Assembly (NCBI GenBank): GCA_018711625.1
Contig: DVID01000041.1
Span: forward strand, 1 to 64,000
Source of the DNA: Candidatus Limicola stercorigallinarum
GTDB lineage: Bacteria; Actinomycetota; Coriobacteriia; Coriobacteriales; Coriobacteriaceae
Direction of reading: 5' to 3'
DNA: 64,000 bases
Part shown: positions 44,854 through 52,867 of the stretch, one piece after another
Layout of the letters: the number at the start of each line of letters is the position of its first letter
Position numbering within the stretch: the stretch's first letter is position 1
Position numbers and translations under genes: made by a program
The notes under the pieces: model-generated
Told to the model about the DNA's origin: nothing
Seen by the model: the letters and a program-made list of their open reading frames with translations, nothing else
Databases searched by the model: none

Positions 44854-46026
44854 TTATGCCTCTACGAGGGCGCCGCCCACATAGGTGGCAGCAAGCGTCA
44901 TGTCAGCGCTGAAGATGGTGAGGTCCGCCTTGCGGCCCGGTTTGATGGCGCCGAAGCGGTCATCAACGTTAACCGAGCGCGCCGCAATTTCAGACGCCAT
45001 ACGAATGGCCTGCTCAGCAGTAACAATCTGCCAATCAACCATGTTCTTCACGCCGCGCGCAAGCGTAAGCACCGAGCCGGCGATGCTGCCCGTGGTGCCA
45101 TCCTCTTTCTTGATGTAGCAGAGGTTGTCCTTCATCACCACCGGCATACCGCCCGAGACATACTCACCCTCGGGCATGCCGCCGCAGATAAGGCAGTCGG
45201 TGATGAGCACAGTGTGCTGCCAGCCCTTGGCGTCCACCAGCGCCTTGATGGCGGCGGGAACCACATGCTTGCCGTCGCAAATGACCTCGGCATAGGTGCT
45301 GGGAGTCACCATGGCGGTTCCTGTCACGCCGGGGTCGCGATGATGCAAGCCGCGCTGACCGTTATAGGTGTGCACAAAGCACGACGCACCAGCGTTCACT
45401 GCGGCAAGCGCCTCATCATAGGTGGCGTCGGAGTGGCCAATCGCAGTGACCACACCTTCGGCATCGAGCGCAGAGATGTACTCAAACGCACCAGGCTTCT
45501 CGGCGGCAAGGGCGCTCTTTACAATGCGGCCACCTGCCTTCTCCTGCCAGCCGTGGAACACGTCCACGTCGGGCTCGATGAGAAAATCGGGGTTTTGGGC
45601 GCCCACATGGGCTGTGGTGAAGAACGGGCCCTCCAAGAAGATGCCCGCAATACGGGCGCCCATAAAGTCATCCCCACGATGCTCATCGGCCTCGGCGATG
45701 GCGGCACACGCACGTCCGATGTCATCAATCGACTCGGTGAACGTGGTGGGAACCCACGCGGTGGTGCCTGCCTGCGCGAGCGCGATGCTCGAATCATCAA
45801 TTGCCGCCGGATCGCAGTCGGTGGTTGCATGGTTGTGGAAGCCGTGAATGTGCGTATCCACCAAACCAGGACCCACGATGCATCCGGTGTAGTCCTTAAC
45901 CTCAACGCCCTCGGGCGCCTCGGCACTCCAGCTGCCAAAGACATCGTCTACTACGGTAAGGTAACCACCCTGCATAGTGGCGCCGGGCAGCACAAACTTA
46001 TCAGCCTTGATAGCAAACGTGCTCAT
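44854..46026 (-). CDS. nagA: N-acetylglucosamine/N-acetylgalactosamine-6-phosphate deacetylase
   Basis: 390 residues of the NagA/AgaA amidohydrolase family. Metal-site residues: DTHIHGFHNH near residue 59, Glu in IFLEGPFF, His in AIGHSDA, His in CFVHTYNG, and the catalytic Asp in LITDCLICGG. It removes acetate from the 6-phosphate of the N-acetyl sugar brought in by the PTS. NagA and AgaA cannot be separated by motif; agaS and the tagatose-type kinase around it favour GalNAc-6-phosphate. ATG at 46026 has GAGGAGG upstream. A repeat element (46104-46205) lies between this gene and agaS. Confidence 0.92.
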   Translation of the reverse strand: MSTFAIKADKFVLPGATMQGGYLTVVDDVFGSWSAEAPEGVEVKDYTGCIVGPGLVDTHIHGFHNHATTDCDPAAIDDSSIALAQAGTTAWVPTTFTESIDDIGRACAAIAEADEHRGDDFMGARIAGIFLEGPFFTTAHVGAQNPDFLIEPDVDVFHGWQEKAGGRIVKSALAAEKPGAFEYISALDAEGVVTAIGHSDATYDEALAAVNAGASCFVHTYNGQRGLHHRDPGVTGTAMVTPSTYAEVICDGKHVVPAAIKALVDAKGWQHTVLITDCLICGGMPEGEYVSGGMPVVMKDNLCYIKKEDGTTGSIAGSVLTLARGVKNMVDWQIVTAEQAIRMASEIAARSVNVDDRFGAIKPGRKADLTIFSADMTLAATYVGGALVEA

Positions 46027-46103
46027 ACGAGCCTCCTCATGAAACAGGAGTTGAATAAAGGGTCGAGAATTACGAACGTCATCCCGACCGAGTAGACGGC
46101 ATA

Positions 46104-46205
46104 CGGGTTTTCCAGGTGCCCGAGGTTGCCCCGAAAGAGGAGCGATGCGTACTTAGGTACGCGAGCGACGGCTTGAGGGGCAAGATCGGGTGCCTGGGAA
46201 AGCCG
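46104..46205. repeat. Nested inverted-repeat element E (102 bp)
   Basis: Outer arms 46104-46132 and 46177-46205 pair over 29 positions with several mismatches (for example CCAGG, CCCGA and TTGCCCC on the left arm against their complements). An inner six-base stem GCGTAC/GTACGC with loop TTAG lies at 46147-46162. It begins 11 bases after the agaS stop, inside the GalNAc cluster. Confidence 0.8.
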
Positions 46206-46215
46206 CTTAGGTTCG

Positions 46216-47382
46216 TTAGCCTTCGAAAGGATGGATAGTAACACCCTTCACCACGCGGTTCACGGTGCCGGTGGGGCTCGGCGTGTCGGGCGTGTTGCCC
46301 ACGCGCACCGAGTTCAAAAGCGACACAGTCTGAGCGACCATGACAAACGGGAGCGCAAGGTAGCCCTCGGGAAGCGCCTCGCCGCCCGCGAAGGTGAAAG
46401 ACTCGCCTGCAAAGGCAGGAGCAATGTCTTGCTGCACGGCGATGGTCTTCTGCGCAATCTCGTCACCGGCAATCTCGTTCAGAATGTCGAGGTCGTACTG
46501 ACGGGTGTAGGGATCGTTGTTCATGAACACAAAGACGAGCGTCTTGTCGTCCACGAAGCTCTTCGGCCCGTGGCGATATCCCATGCAGCTGTCCCACGAA
46601 GTGGCAACAAGGCCATGGGCAAGCTCGAGAATCTTGAGCTGAGCCTCTTGAGCAAGACCCACAAAGGCACCCGAGCCGAGGTACGTCACGCGGTTGAAGT
46701 CGCCCGCCAGGAAGTCTGCAACCTCAGACTCGCGCGCCACAACGGCACGGCCCATCTCGGCGGCCTGCTTGACCCAGCTGAGCTTCTGCTCGTCAGAGGC
46801 GGTGTCAAAGATAAGGATGGAGAGCAGCTCCATGCACGAATAGCTGCCCGTCATGGCAAAGCCCTTGTCGTTGGCGCGCGGAATGAGCAGGGTGAGCGCA
46901 TTGGGGTCATCGGCGCTCTCAACAGCCAGACGACCCTCGGGGGCGCAGGTGATGTTCAAGAACTTGATGTTCTTCACAACCTTGCGAGCCACCTCTACCG
47001 CAGCGAGACTCTCGGGGCTGTTGCCCGAACGCGCGAACGAAACGAGCAGCGTCGGGTCGTCGGCACGCAGGAAGTCCAACGGAGCGGAAACGATATCGGT
47101 CGTGGCGATGGGCTTGAAATCATACACATCGGTATCGCCCACACGACGCAGATACGGAGCCACCGTGTCACCCACATAGTCAGAGGTGCCGGCACCGGTG
47201 AACACCACCGAAAGGCGACCCTCGCCCATAGCACGGGCAGAAGCGAGGAGCTCCTCGATCGCCTGCTTGTTGTCGGTATAGATCTGATAGGTGTCCTCCC
47301 AGAGCTCAGGCTGTTGCTTGATCTCGGCCGTGGTGATGTCGGCACCGAGTGCCTTCAGCTCCTCAACGTCTTTCTCAAACAT
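46216..47382 (-). CDS. agaS: AgaS: galactosamine-6-phosphate deaminase/isomerase
   Basis: 388 residues with two SIS sugar-isomerase domains: VVFTGAGTSDYVGD near residue 60 and SFARSGNSPESLAAVE near 115, and a second domain with DSCMGYRHGPKSFV near 295. AgaS converts galactosamine-6-phosphate into tagatose-6-phosphate plus ammonia. This enzyme is what marks the cluster as GalNAc/galactosamine rather than GlcNAc (which would use NagB). ATG at 47382 has AAAGGG upstream. It follows the GntR regulator gene by 109 bases. Confidence 0.9.
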   Translation of the reverse strand: MFEKDVEELKALGADITTAEIKQQPELWEDTYQIYTDNKQAIEELLASARAMGEGRLSVVFTGAGTSDYVGDTVAPYLRRVGDTDVYDFKPIATTDIVSAPLDFLRADDPTLLVSFARSGNSPESLAAVEVARKVVKNIKFLNITCAPEGRLAVESADDPNALTLLIPRANDKGFAMTGSYSCMELLSILIFDTASDEQKLSWVKQAAEMGRAVVARESEVADFLAGDFNRVTYLGSGAFVGLAQEAQLKILELAHGLVATSWDSCMGYRHGPKSFVDDKTLVFVFMNNDPYTRQYDLDILNEIAGDEIAQKTIAVQQDIAPAFAGESFTFAGGEALPEGYLALPFVMVAQTVSLLNSVRVGNTPDTPSPTGTVNRVVKGVTIHPFEG

Positions 47383-47491
47383 GGGCGAATCCCTTTCTTT
47401 GTATCTCATGCCCGCCGGGTGCTCGGCGAGGCTCCCTGCGCGTCTTGTGACGCAATCCATCAAACGGCCGCACAAGGCGGCCGATCAATAG

Positions 47492-48220
47492 CTATATCCG
47501 TTGATGGAAGACCTTGTACTTAAACTGGTCCCCACGGGCAACCGACAAGGTGTACTCCACAATCTCATTGCCGATGTTGTAGGTGGTACGTACCAAATCA
47601 AGCACCGGCGCATTCTCGCCAATGCTCAAAAGATGCGCATCTGCCGGGCGGGCAATGCTTGCGAAAAACTCCTCCTCGGCAACGCGAATCTTCTCGTGAT
47701 AATCGTTCTCGATAATCTCGTAGAGCGATTTACTCTCCAGCAGCGGGCGCTTGAGCGACATGAACTTGCGCACGGGCAAGTACGTACGCTCCACCATGAG
47801 GGGCATACCATCGGCCGAGCGCAGGCGCTTAAGCTTGAAGATGCGGTCGCCAATCTTGGTACCCATGTGCTCGGCGAGGTTTTTATCGGCCTCTATCTCG
47901 GCAAACTCCAAGATAGTGGTCTCGGGCACACGGCCAAGCTCGCACATCTGCTCGGTGAAGCTATAGGTCTGCATGAGGTTGGTGGTCTGCGCCGAGCGGT
48001 CGGCAACAAAGGTGCCGCGCCCATGCTGGCGCACCACCAAGCCCAGACGCTCAAGCTCTTGCAAGGCGAGACGCACCGTCGTGCGCGAGAGCCCATAGCG
48101 CTCGGAAAGCTCGCGCTCAGAAGGCATAAGGTCGCCCGGACGATATTCGTGCTCAATCTTTTCGGTGAGGATATCGACCAGCTGGTCGTACAACGGCTGC
48201 TTACGCACTCCGTATGCCAT
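47492..48220 (-). CDS. GntR-family (HutC subfamily) regulator of the GalNAc cluster
   Basis: 242 residues. Winged helix at 10-75 (LYDQLVDILTEKIEHEYRPG, LSERYGLSRTTVRLALQEL, VVRQHGRGTFVAD) followed by a UTRA ligand domain (about 90-235). The subfamily includes DasR, NagR and AgaR-like sensors of amino sugar phosphates. ATG at 48220 has AAGGAGG eight bases upstream. It lies between the PTS genes and agaS, in the same direction, so it probably controls the cluster by sensing an amino sugar phosphate. A strong hairpin (48329-48360) separates it from the PTS genes. Confidence 0.88.
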   Translation of the reverse strand: MAYGVRKQPLYDQLVDILTEKIEHEYRPGDLMPSERELSERYGLSRTTVRLALQELERLGLVVRQHGRGTFVADRSAQTTNLMQTYSFTEQMCELGRVPETTILEFAEIEADKNLAEHMGTKIGDRIFKLKRLRSADGMPLMVERTYLPVRKFMSLKRPLLESKSLYEIIENDYHEKIRVAEEEFFASIARPADAHLLSIGENAPVLDLVRTTYNIGNEIVEYTLSVARGDQFKYKVFHQRI

Positions 48221-48328
48221 GGCGCCCGCCTCCTTACCCATATTCGAAACGACGGTGACATGCAGGGTGGGCTCGTTTGTCCGTTGTAGCAACTTGGCAG
48301 CGCAACGAACCCAGCTTGAATGTCACAA

Positions 48329-48360
48329 GGCCGCGTCCCCGCCATGCGGGAGACGCGGCC
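48329..48360 (-). terminator. Strong hairpin between PTS IID and the GntR gene
   Basis: Thirteen-base GC stem (GGCCGCGTCTCCC to its complement) with a tight loop, then TTGTGACATTC on the minus strand. The hairpin is very stable but the T-run is poor; partial termination would give lower expression of the enzyme genes than of the transporter. Confidence 0.6.
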
Positions 48361-48424
48361 TAAAATCAGGTCTCACACGATGGGGCGCACGACCGCGTGG
48401 CGCACGCCCCACCTGCAACCGGCA

Positions 48425-49528
48425 TTACCAAAGGCCGGTGTACCAAGACATGAACGGGAACCACTCGCCCAGCGGAAGCGCTCCCACGATGCCGATGATG
48501 AGGAGCAGGATGATGCCCTTGATCGGCGTGAAGTTCTTCTTCGCGAAGAGGAAGTAAAGGAGCATAACCATCGCGAGCGGGACGAGCTTCGGCAGCACGG
48601 AGTCAAGCGTGGAGGCCACGGAGTAGGAAACCGGGGACTCGGTGACAGTGCCGTAGGTGACGGAGCTCATGCCGTTGCCCAGGTCGACGATGCCGGTCTC
48701 AACTGCGTTGCCATCGGCGTCAGCAGCAGTGAGCGGATTGCCATCCATATCGGTGACGCCCATGGCGCCTGCATCGGCGGTCTCGGTGTCGATGGCGAGG
48801 TCGGCGAAGTTCTCGGCCTCCTCGTTGGACACAACGATCGTCTGAGCAGAAAGGCCACGCGTGGTGCCGTTGGGGATGGTGAGGTTGATCTGGGTGGTGC
48901 CCATGGTCACAGTGAGGGCGCCCACGACGAACACGCCGAGGATGGAGGCTGCACGAGTGAAGGCCTGCATGTTAGCGGTCAGTGCGTCGATAGCGGCGGT
49001 ACCCACACGATAGGACCAGTTCATGAGGCCGAAGCGCAGAGCGAACTGGCACACGTTGAAGATGAGCAGGAAGATGATCGGGGCAGCAAGGTTGCCGTCG
49101 ATAGCCATGTTGGAGGTGATGCCGGCCGTGATGGGCACGAGCGTCAACCAGAACAGGGCGTCGCCGATGCCGCCGAGCGGCGAAGCCGCAGAGATGCGGA
49201 CGGCGCGGATGGTCTGGGTATCAACCTTGTTCTGCTCGAGAGCAAGGACGATGCCCATAACGAAGGTCACCAGGAAGGGGTGCGTGTTGATGAAGTCCAG
49301 GTTGTGGTACATCGACGCAGCAAGGTCCTTCTTGTTGGTGTGGACCTTCTCAAGGCCGGGGATCATAGCGAAAAGCCAACCACCGGACTGCATGGTCTCG
49401 TAGTTGAACGAAGACTGGAGCCAGCACGAACGCAGGGCCATGCGGTTGAGGGTCTTCTGATCAACATTCGGAGCTGGGGTAAGATCCTCATACTGCGCGG
49501 GGACCTCGAACTCAGTCTTAGATGCCAT
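48425..49528 (-). CDS. PTS system mannose-family IID component with acidic insertion
   Basis: 367 residues. IID pairs with IIC to form the sugar channel of mannose-family PTS. Family sequence: TLNRMALRSCWLQSSFNYE near residue 27, HPFLVTFVMGIVLALE, ISAASPLGGIGDALFWLTL, and a C-terminal membrane helix pair (315-360). Between about 225 and 300 there is a hydrophilic acidic stretch, rich in Asp, Glu and Ala, much longer than the corresponding loop in ManZ-like proteins of about 280 residues. It should lie on one side of the membrane between helices. ATG at 49528 has GGAGGTG upstream; the gene overlaps IIC by 11 bases. Confidence 0.9.
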   Translation of the reverse strand: MASKTEFEVPAQYEDLTPAPNVDQKTLNRMALRSCWLQSSFNYETMQSGGWLFAMIPGLEKVHTNKKDLAASMYHNLDFINTHPFLVTFVMGIVLALEQNKVDTQTIRAVRISAASPLGGIGDALFWLTLVPITAGITSNMAIDGNLAAPIIFLLIFNVCQFALRFGLMNWSYRVGTAAIDALTANMQAFTRAASILGVFVVGALTVTMGTTQINLTIPNGTTRGLSAQTIVVSNEEAENFADLAIDTETADAGAMGVTDMDGNPLTAADADGNAVETGIVDLGNGMSSVTYGTVTESPVSYSVASTLDSVLPKLVPLAMVMLLYFLFAKKNFTPIKGIILLLIIGIVGALPLGEWFPFMSWYTGLW

Positions 49529-50318
49529 CGGAGAAGTCACCTCCGTCAGAAACAGCGCCCTTGAGCTCGGTCTGCTGCTGGAAGTCCCAGAACGCAATGC
49601 CGAAGCCGATAAGGGTCAGGATGAGCAGGGCCGGGCCAGAGATGGCCGGGGTGTTGCTCGCGATAAGGGCAAGGCCGAAGCCCATGAAGAAGAAGCCCCA
49701 CATATCGCGATTCATCATGATCTTGAGCAGGATGGCGAAGCCAACGAACTTCATCATGTTGCCCGCAGCGGAGAGGCCGGTGTTGAGCCACTCGGGGATG
49801 GCGTCCACAACCTGCTGGCCCACAGCCTGGCCGGCGACGAAGAACATGGTGACGATGACGGCGAAGATGCAGCCAAGGATGATCTCGGAGATGATCGTCC
49901 ACTTGGTGATGCCCTTGGTGTCGGCATTCTCAGCGCAGCCACGGAAGAACTCAAGCAACGGGGCGCGGACCGTGAAGAACAGGGTCACACCATACTGGCC
50001 GAGCATCGCGAACGGGATCGCCAGAGCCACAGCGGCGTTGGGGTCCACGTTGTCGAGCGTGCAGGCGAAGACGGCGGCCATGATGCCACCGATAACCGCG
50101 TTAGGCGGCTGAGCGCCACCGATGGGCATGTTACCAATGGTCATGAGCTGATAGGTGCCGCCAACTACCAAACCGGTGTTGAGGTCACCGAGGATAGCAC
50201 CGATGACTGCACCAGTTACGATAGGCTGGTACAGGGACTCCAGGAAGTCGAACTGGTCGATAGCCGCGATAAACGTGACGATGAAGACGAGAACGATCTG
50301 GACAATATTGACGTCCAT
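49518..50318 (-). CDS. PTS system mannose-family IIC component
   Basis: 266 residues, polytopic membrane subunit forming the sugar translocation path with IID. Family marks: repeated hydrophobic segments, YQPIVTGAVIGAILGDLNTGLVVGGTYQL near residue 30-58, and PPNAVIGGIMAAVFA. ATG at 50318 has AAAGGAGG upstream. The order IIB-IIC-IID matches the aga operons for GalNAc/galactosamine, and the neighbours agaS and nagA support this substrate. Confidence 0.92.
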   Translation of the reverse strand: MDVNIVQIVLVFIVTFIAAIDQFDFLESLYQPIVTGAVIGAILGDLNTGLVVGGTYQLMTIGNMPIGGAQPPNAVIGGIMAAVFACTLDNVDPNAAVALAIPFAMLGQYGVTLFFTVRAPLLEFFRGCAENADTKGITKWTIISEIILGCIFAVIVTMFFVAGQAVGQQVVDAIPEWLNTGLSAAGNMMKFVGFAILLKIMMNRDMWGFFFMGFGLALIASNTPAISGPALLILTLIGFGIAFWDFQQQTELKGAVSDGGDFSDGI

Positions 50319-50400
50319 CTGATGCTCCTCCTTTCACAAACTAATGCGGGATACTCCGCGTAGGTACCTGCCGGTATTACCCGGCACTCCGAGGCGCCGC

Positions 50401-50883
50401 TTAGCTGAAAAGCTTTGCGGTGTCCTCCACCGGCGTGCTCGGAACACGCCTAATCTCAAGCTCCACCCCCCTATCCTGAAGCTCGCGGAATGCGGCGACA
50501 TCGGCGTCGTCAACCGCCACAGACGTGGCGACCTGCCGCTTTCCCTCCGACATGTGCATGTTGCCGATGTTGACCTTCTTTATAGGCACTCCGCCCTTGA
50601 CGAGCGTCAGCACGTCCTGCGGAGTTTCGGCCACGATGAAGATCTTCTGCTTGGGCGACGCCTTGCCAATGATGTCAATGGTGTGCTGCAGCGAGAAGAA
50701 ACGCGTGGCAACGCCCGCGGGCGCCGCCATCTTCATGAGGTTCTGACGCATGGTGTTGTTGGCAACCTCATCGTTGGCAACGAGGATGAGGTTCGCGCCG
50801 ATCGTGGAGTTCCACTGGGTGGCAACCTGACCATGAATGAGACGGTTGTCGATACGGGTGAGAAGAATGTTGGGCTCTGCCAT
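50401..50883 (-). CDS. PTS system mannose-family IIB component
   Basis: 160 residues, cytoplasmic phosphotransferase subunit. The phosphorylated His is His17 in RIDNRLIHGQVATQW, the family signature. It takes phosphate from IIA and passes it to the sugar in the IIC/IID channel. ATG at 50883 has AAAGGA upstream. An 82-base gap with the hairpin TGCCGG/CCGGCA (near 50370-50387) separates it from IIC, and a terminator-like hairpin lies upstream, between it and yajC. Confidence 0.93.
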   Translation of the reverse strand: MAEPNILLTRIDNRLIHGQVATQWNSTIGANLILVANDEVANNTMRQNLMKMAAPAGVATRFFSLQHTIDIIGKASPKQKIFIVAETPQDVLTLVKGGVPIKKVNIGNMHMSEGKRQVATSVAVDDADVAAFRELQDRGVELEIRRVPSTPVEDTAKLFS

Positions 50884-50921
50884 GTCCGCTTCCTTTCGTT
50901 CTAACCGATCCTACTTACCGC

Positions 50922-50949
50922 AAAAGGCGCTTCCGAGTCTTGGCGCCTT
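50922..50949 (-). terminator. Terminator-like hairpin between yajC and IIB
   Basis: Seven-base stem AAGGCGC/GCGCCTT with a 12-base loop and four T residues at its foot on the minus strand. It lies inside the PTS operon and may reduce IIB-IIC-IID expression relative to IIA. Confidence 0.5.
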
Positions 50950-51010
50950 GTTTGGTACCACGTACCTTGGATGTTGCGCTCAAGCCCCTCTGGGCATGGC
51001 GCGCAACACA

Positions 51011-51295
51011 TTACGAGGCGATCTCTTGCACGGCGTAACGAGAAACATCCAGCACGGCACCAGAACGCACTTTGACCTGCACGCGATCACCTGCGACCGA
51101 CTGCACCACGCCAAAGATGCCGCCGCCGAACATAACCTCCTGGCCGGGCGCAAGCTCTTTATGGAGCTCTTCGAAGTACTTGCGCTTCTTGCGCATGTTC
51201 ATCTGCGTCCAAATGGTGTAGATGACGCCCATGATCACCATGAACGCCAAAAGCACGATAGAGGAGGCGAGGATATTGGCGCCGAGGTCTCCCAT
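51011..51295 (-). CDS. YajC-family membrane protein inside the PTS operon
   Basis: 94 residues: one N-terminal membrane helix (about 8-30), a basic stretch (MNMRKKRKYFEEL) and a small beta-rich domain (PGQEVMFGGGIFGVVQSVAGD). This is the YajC fold, normally an accessory subunit of the SecDF-YajC translocase encoded next to secD. Here no sec genes are near; the ATG at 51295 overlaps the IIA stop (TAATG). A yajC-like gene beside a mannose-family PTS is also known from the streptococcal glycosaminoglycan locus, which suggests a PTS-linked variant. The general translocase gene should exist elsewhere in the genome. Confidence 0.85.
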   Translation of the reverse strand: MGDLGANILASSIVLLAFMVIMGVIYTIWTQMNMRKKRKYFEELHKELAPGQEVMFGGGIFGVVQSVAGDRVQVKVRSGAVLDVSRYAVQEIAS

Positions 51296-51735
51296 TAGAT
51301 GCCGTCCTCGTCGAGCTCATCGTCTGCCGAAGCAGCCATCGCTGCAACAGACTGATGAGTAACGCCCATCTGACCCACGGTAACCGCCTGCTCGGCAAGC
51401 TCAGAGAGGCTCGAGCCGGCGCCACGGGTGAGCAGAAGCTCAATAAGCATCGGAAGATTGGTGCCAGTGATAACCTCAACGTTGTCCACGTCGTTAGCGA
51501 TCATCATGGCCTGGTTGAACGGCGTGCCGCCCAGAAGGTCTACAAACACGAGCACGCCCTCGCACTCGGCGCGCATTGCCGTGATGGCCTGACGAAGCTC
51601 GTCGCCATAGGTCGCAGCCTGCGACCCCTCAAACGGCACAATCTGGAATGCGGGCTGATCGCCTGCCACCATGTCAATTGCACTCGCCAAACCGTTAGAG
51701 AACTGTCCGTGTCCTGTGAGGATGAAACCAACCAT
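51295..51735 (-). CDS. PTS system mannose-family IIA component
   Basis: 146 residues. The phospho-accepting His is His9 in FILTGHGQFSNGLASAI; the second family stretch is VDLLGGTPFNQA. It accepts phosphate from HPr and gives it to IIB. ATG at 51735 has GGAAAGGGG upstream; the open frame extends upstream but without homology. First gene of the PTS/GalNAc transcript, with a promoter at 51982-52010 and a leader of about 240 bases. The last 12 residues are acidic. Confidence 0.9.
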   Translation of the reverse strand: MVGFILTGHGQFSNGLASAIDMVAGDQPAFQIVPFEGSQAATYGDELRQAITAMRAECEGVLVFVDLLGGTPFNQAMMIANDVDNVEVITGTNLPMLIELLLTRGAGSSLSELAEQAVTVGQMGVTHQSVAAMAASADDELDEDGI

Positions 51736-51981
51736 CCCATGCCCCTTTCCGTTGGGCCCTCTCGTGAAGATGCGCCTACCGCGTGATCGCATGTCATGTC
51801 GCATCGTTTCGTGGCGCAACTCGTACGAAGGTGTAGCCTTCTTTCGGGTAACTGGTAGTAACCACATAACGAGTAATTGCCATGATAGCATCCTTGTCCA
51901 TCCTGCCGCGCAGCTACCACTTATCGACGAGCAGAAACCGTTTACAGCTCAATTTCAACCGTTCATCAGTATTTTCGCAGG

Positions 51982-52010
51982 TAGATAGCCTATATTCTCA
52001 ACGGGTTCAA
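51982..52010 (-). promoter_or_regulatory. Candidate promoter of the PTS/GalNAc operon
   Basis: Minus strand: -35 TTGAAC (52005-52010), 17 bases, -10 TATCTA (51982-51987). The 615-base gap 51736-52350 contains this promoter, the repeat sites at 52081-52190 and the tRNA promoter; no further gene is supported in it. Confidence 0.55.
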
Positions 52011-52080
52011 TAAACACACAGGGTGTTGCTCAGAAAAATATACCAATTTGCCGCTTTCAGTTTTACGTGATTGACCTGCG

Positions 52081-52190
52081 ATAACTTATGAAAAGTTATG
52101 TAGATATTCTTAACTTGTATCAACTGGAATGAACAAGTTGGTCCTGTAATCCAATACCACTATAGTCTTAAACCACTTTCGGCGAGTGGT
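52081..52190. promoter_or_regulatory. Cluster of short inverted repeats upstream of the PTS operon
   Basis: ATAACTT/AAGTTAT forms a 19-base inverted repeat at 52081-52099. Further on, ACCACT occurs at 52156-52161 and 52172-52177, and AGTGGT at 52185-52190; the last two form an inverted repeat with a seven-base spacer. The AGTGGT/ACCACT hexamers recall half-sites of the GntR/DasR group, although in the opposite arrangement. They lie 70-190 bases upstream of the promoter. Confidence 0.4.
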
Positions 52191-52284
52191 AGTATTTCGT
52201 CTGCAAACGGTAGCTCTGTGCCGCTTATCCGAAGCGCTACTCGCCCGAAATGCAACCACAGTATTAGATTTTTGTGCCGCTATC

Positions 52285-52313
52285 TTGCATACAAAGCTAT
52301 TTCCACGTATCAT
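52285..52313 (+). promoter_or_regulatory. Promoter of the tRNA-Thr gene
   Basis: -35 TTGCAT (52285-52290), 17-base spacer, -10 TATCAT (52308-52313), 37 bases before the mature tRNA start. Confidence 0.65.
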
Positions 52314-52350
52314 TAGCGCTCGGCAGCACGAGAGTGCTAGCCCATGGTTT

Positions 52351-52426
52351 GCCAGCATAGCTCAGTTGGTAGAGCACCGCTCTCGTAAAGCGGGGGTCAT
52401 CGGTTCGAGTCCGATTGCTGGCTCCA
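52351..52426 (+). tRNA. tRNA-Thr (anticodon CGT)
   Basis: 76 bases including an encoded CCA. The acceptor stem is GCCAGCA/TGCTGGC. The D arm (AGCTCAGTTGGTAGAGC) and the T arm (GGTTCGAGTCC within its stem) are regular. The anticodon stem CCGCT/AGCGG encloses the loop CTCGTAA, giving anticodon CGT, which reads ACG. Promoter and terminator flank it, so it is a single-gene unit. Confidence 0.95.
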
Positions 52427-52438
52427 GTTGCAACGTAA

Positions 52439-52463
52439 CGCCTCCCTTCTGGGAGGCGTTTTT
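52439..52463 (+). terminator. Terminator of the tRNA-Thr gene
   Basis: Perfect stem CGCCTCCC/GGGAGGCG with loop TTCT, followed by five T residues, 12 bases after the tRNA. Confidence 0.92.
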
Positions 52464-52545
52464 CGTTCTGCGAAACCCTGCACCCGTAACATCTAGCCCA
52501 TTGCATCGCGTTCTCAGTCTTCAACGGGTCCGCTTTCACCGGCCC

Positions 52546-52698
52546 AGCCAAAAACTCTTCGATTTGTTGCAGTTTGAGGTCGACCCGCAAAATACACGGC
52601 TAAAGCGCAACACCGTGACCTGCGCTTTTGTTTCACGCAGGAGCCGGTCTACTCGGAGGATGTACCCTAAACTGCAACAAATCGAAATGTTTTTGTCC
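52546..52698. repeat. Inverted-repeat element D (about 153 bp)
   Basis: The cores of the arms, 52561-52575 and 52669-52683, are exact reverse complements (GATTTGTTGCAGTTT); pairing continues outward with mismatches to about 52546 and 52698. Read inward from the right end it starts GGACAAAAAC, the same end sequence as element A at 406-554, and the lengths are nearly equal. The inner 90 bases contain a GCGCTTTT..AAAGCGC-type stem. No ORF in it is supported. Confidence 0.75.
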
Positions 52699-52768
52699 CA
52701 GACTGCCGGGCCCGATGGGCACGCTTCGTCGATACGCCACGAAACCACTCAGAGACCTCAACACGTTG

Positions 52769-52808
52769 AAAAGCGCGGCGGGACGAAGCGCATCTGCTCC
52801 ATCCCGCC
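52769..52808 (-). terminator. Terminator after the YhcH-family gene
   Basis: Stem GGCGGGA/TCCCGCC (52777-52808) followed on the minus strand by GCGCTTTT. The whole gap 52427-52867 otherwise holds the tRNA terminator and element D. Confidence 0.6.
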
Positions 52809-52867
52809 GGACAATAAACAAAGATCAAGCTAGCCTAGCGCTTGACCACATATTCGGTTTTGGTGGC

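Noticed and set aside
51740-51920. Upstream extension of the IIA gene and an overlapping small ORF
   Set aside because: The added residues have no PTS homology; the ribosome binding site and the conserved N-terminus fix the start at 51735.
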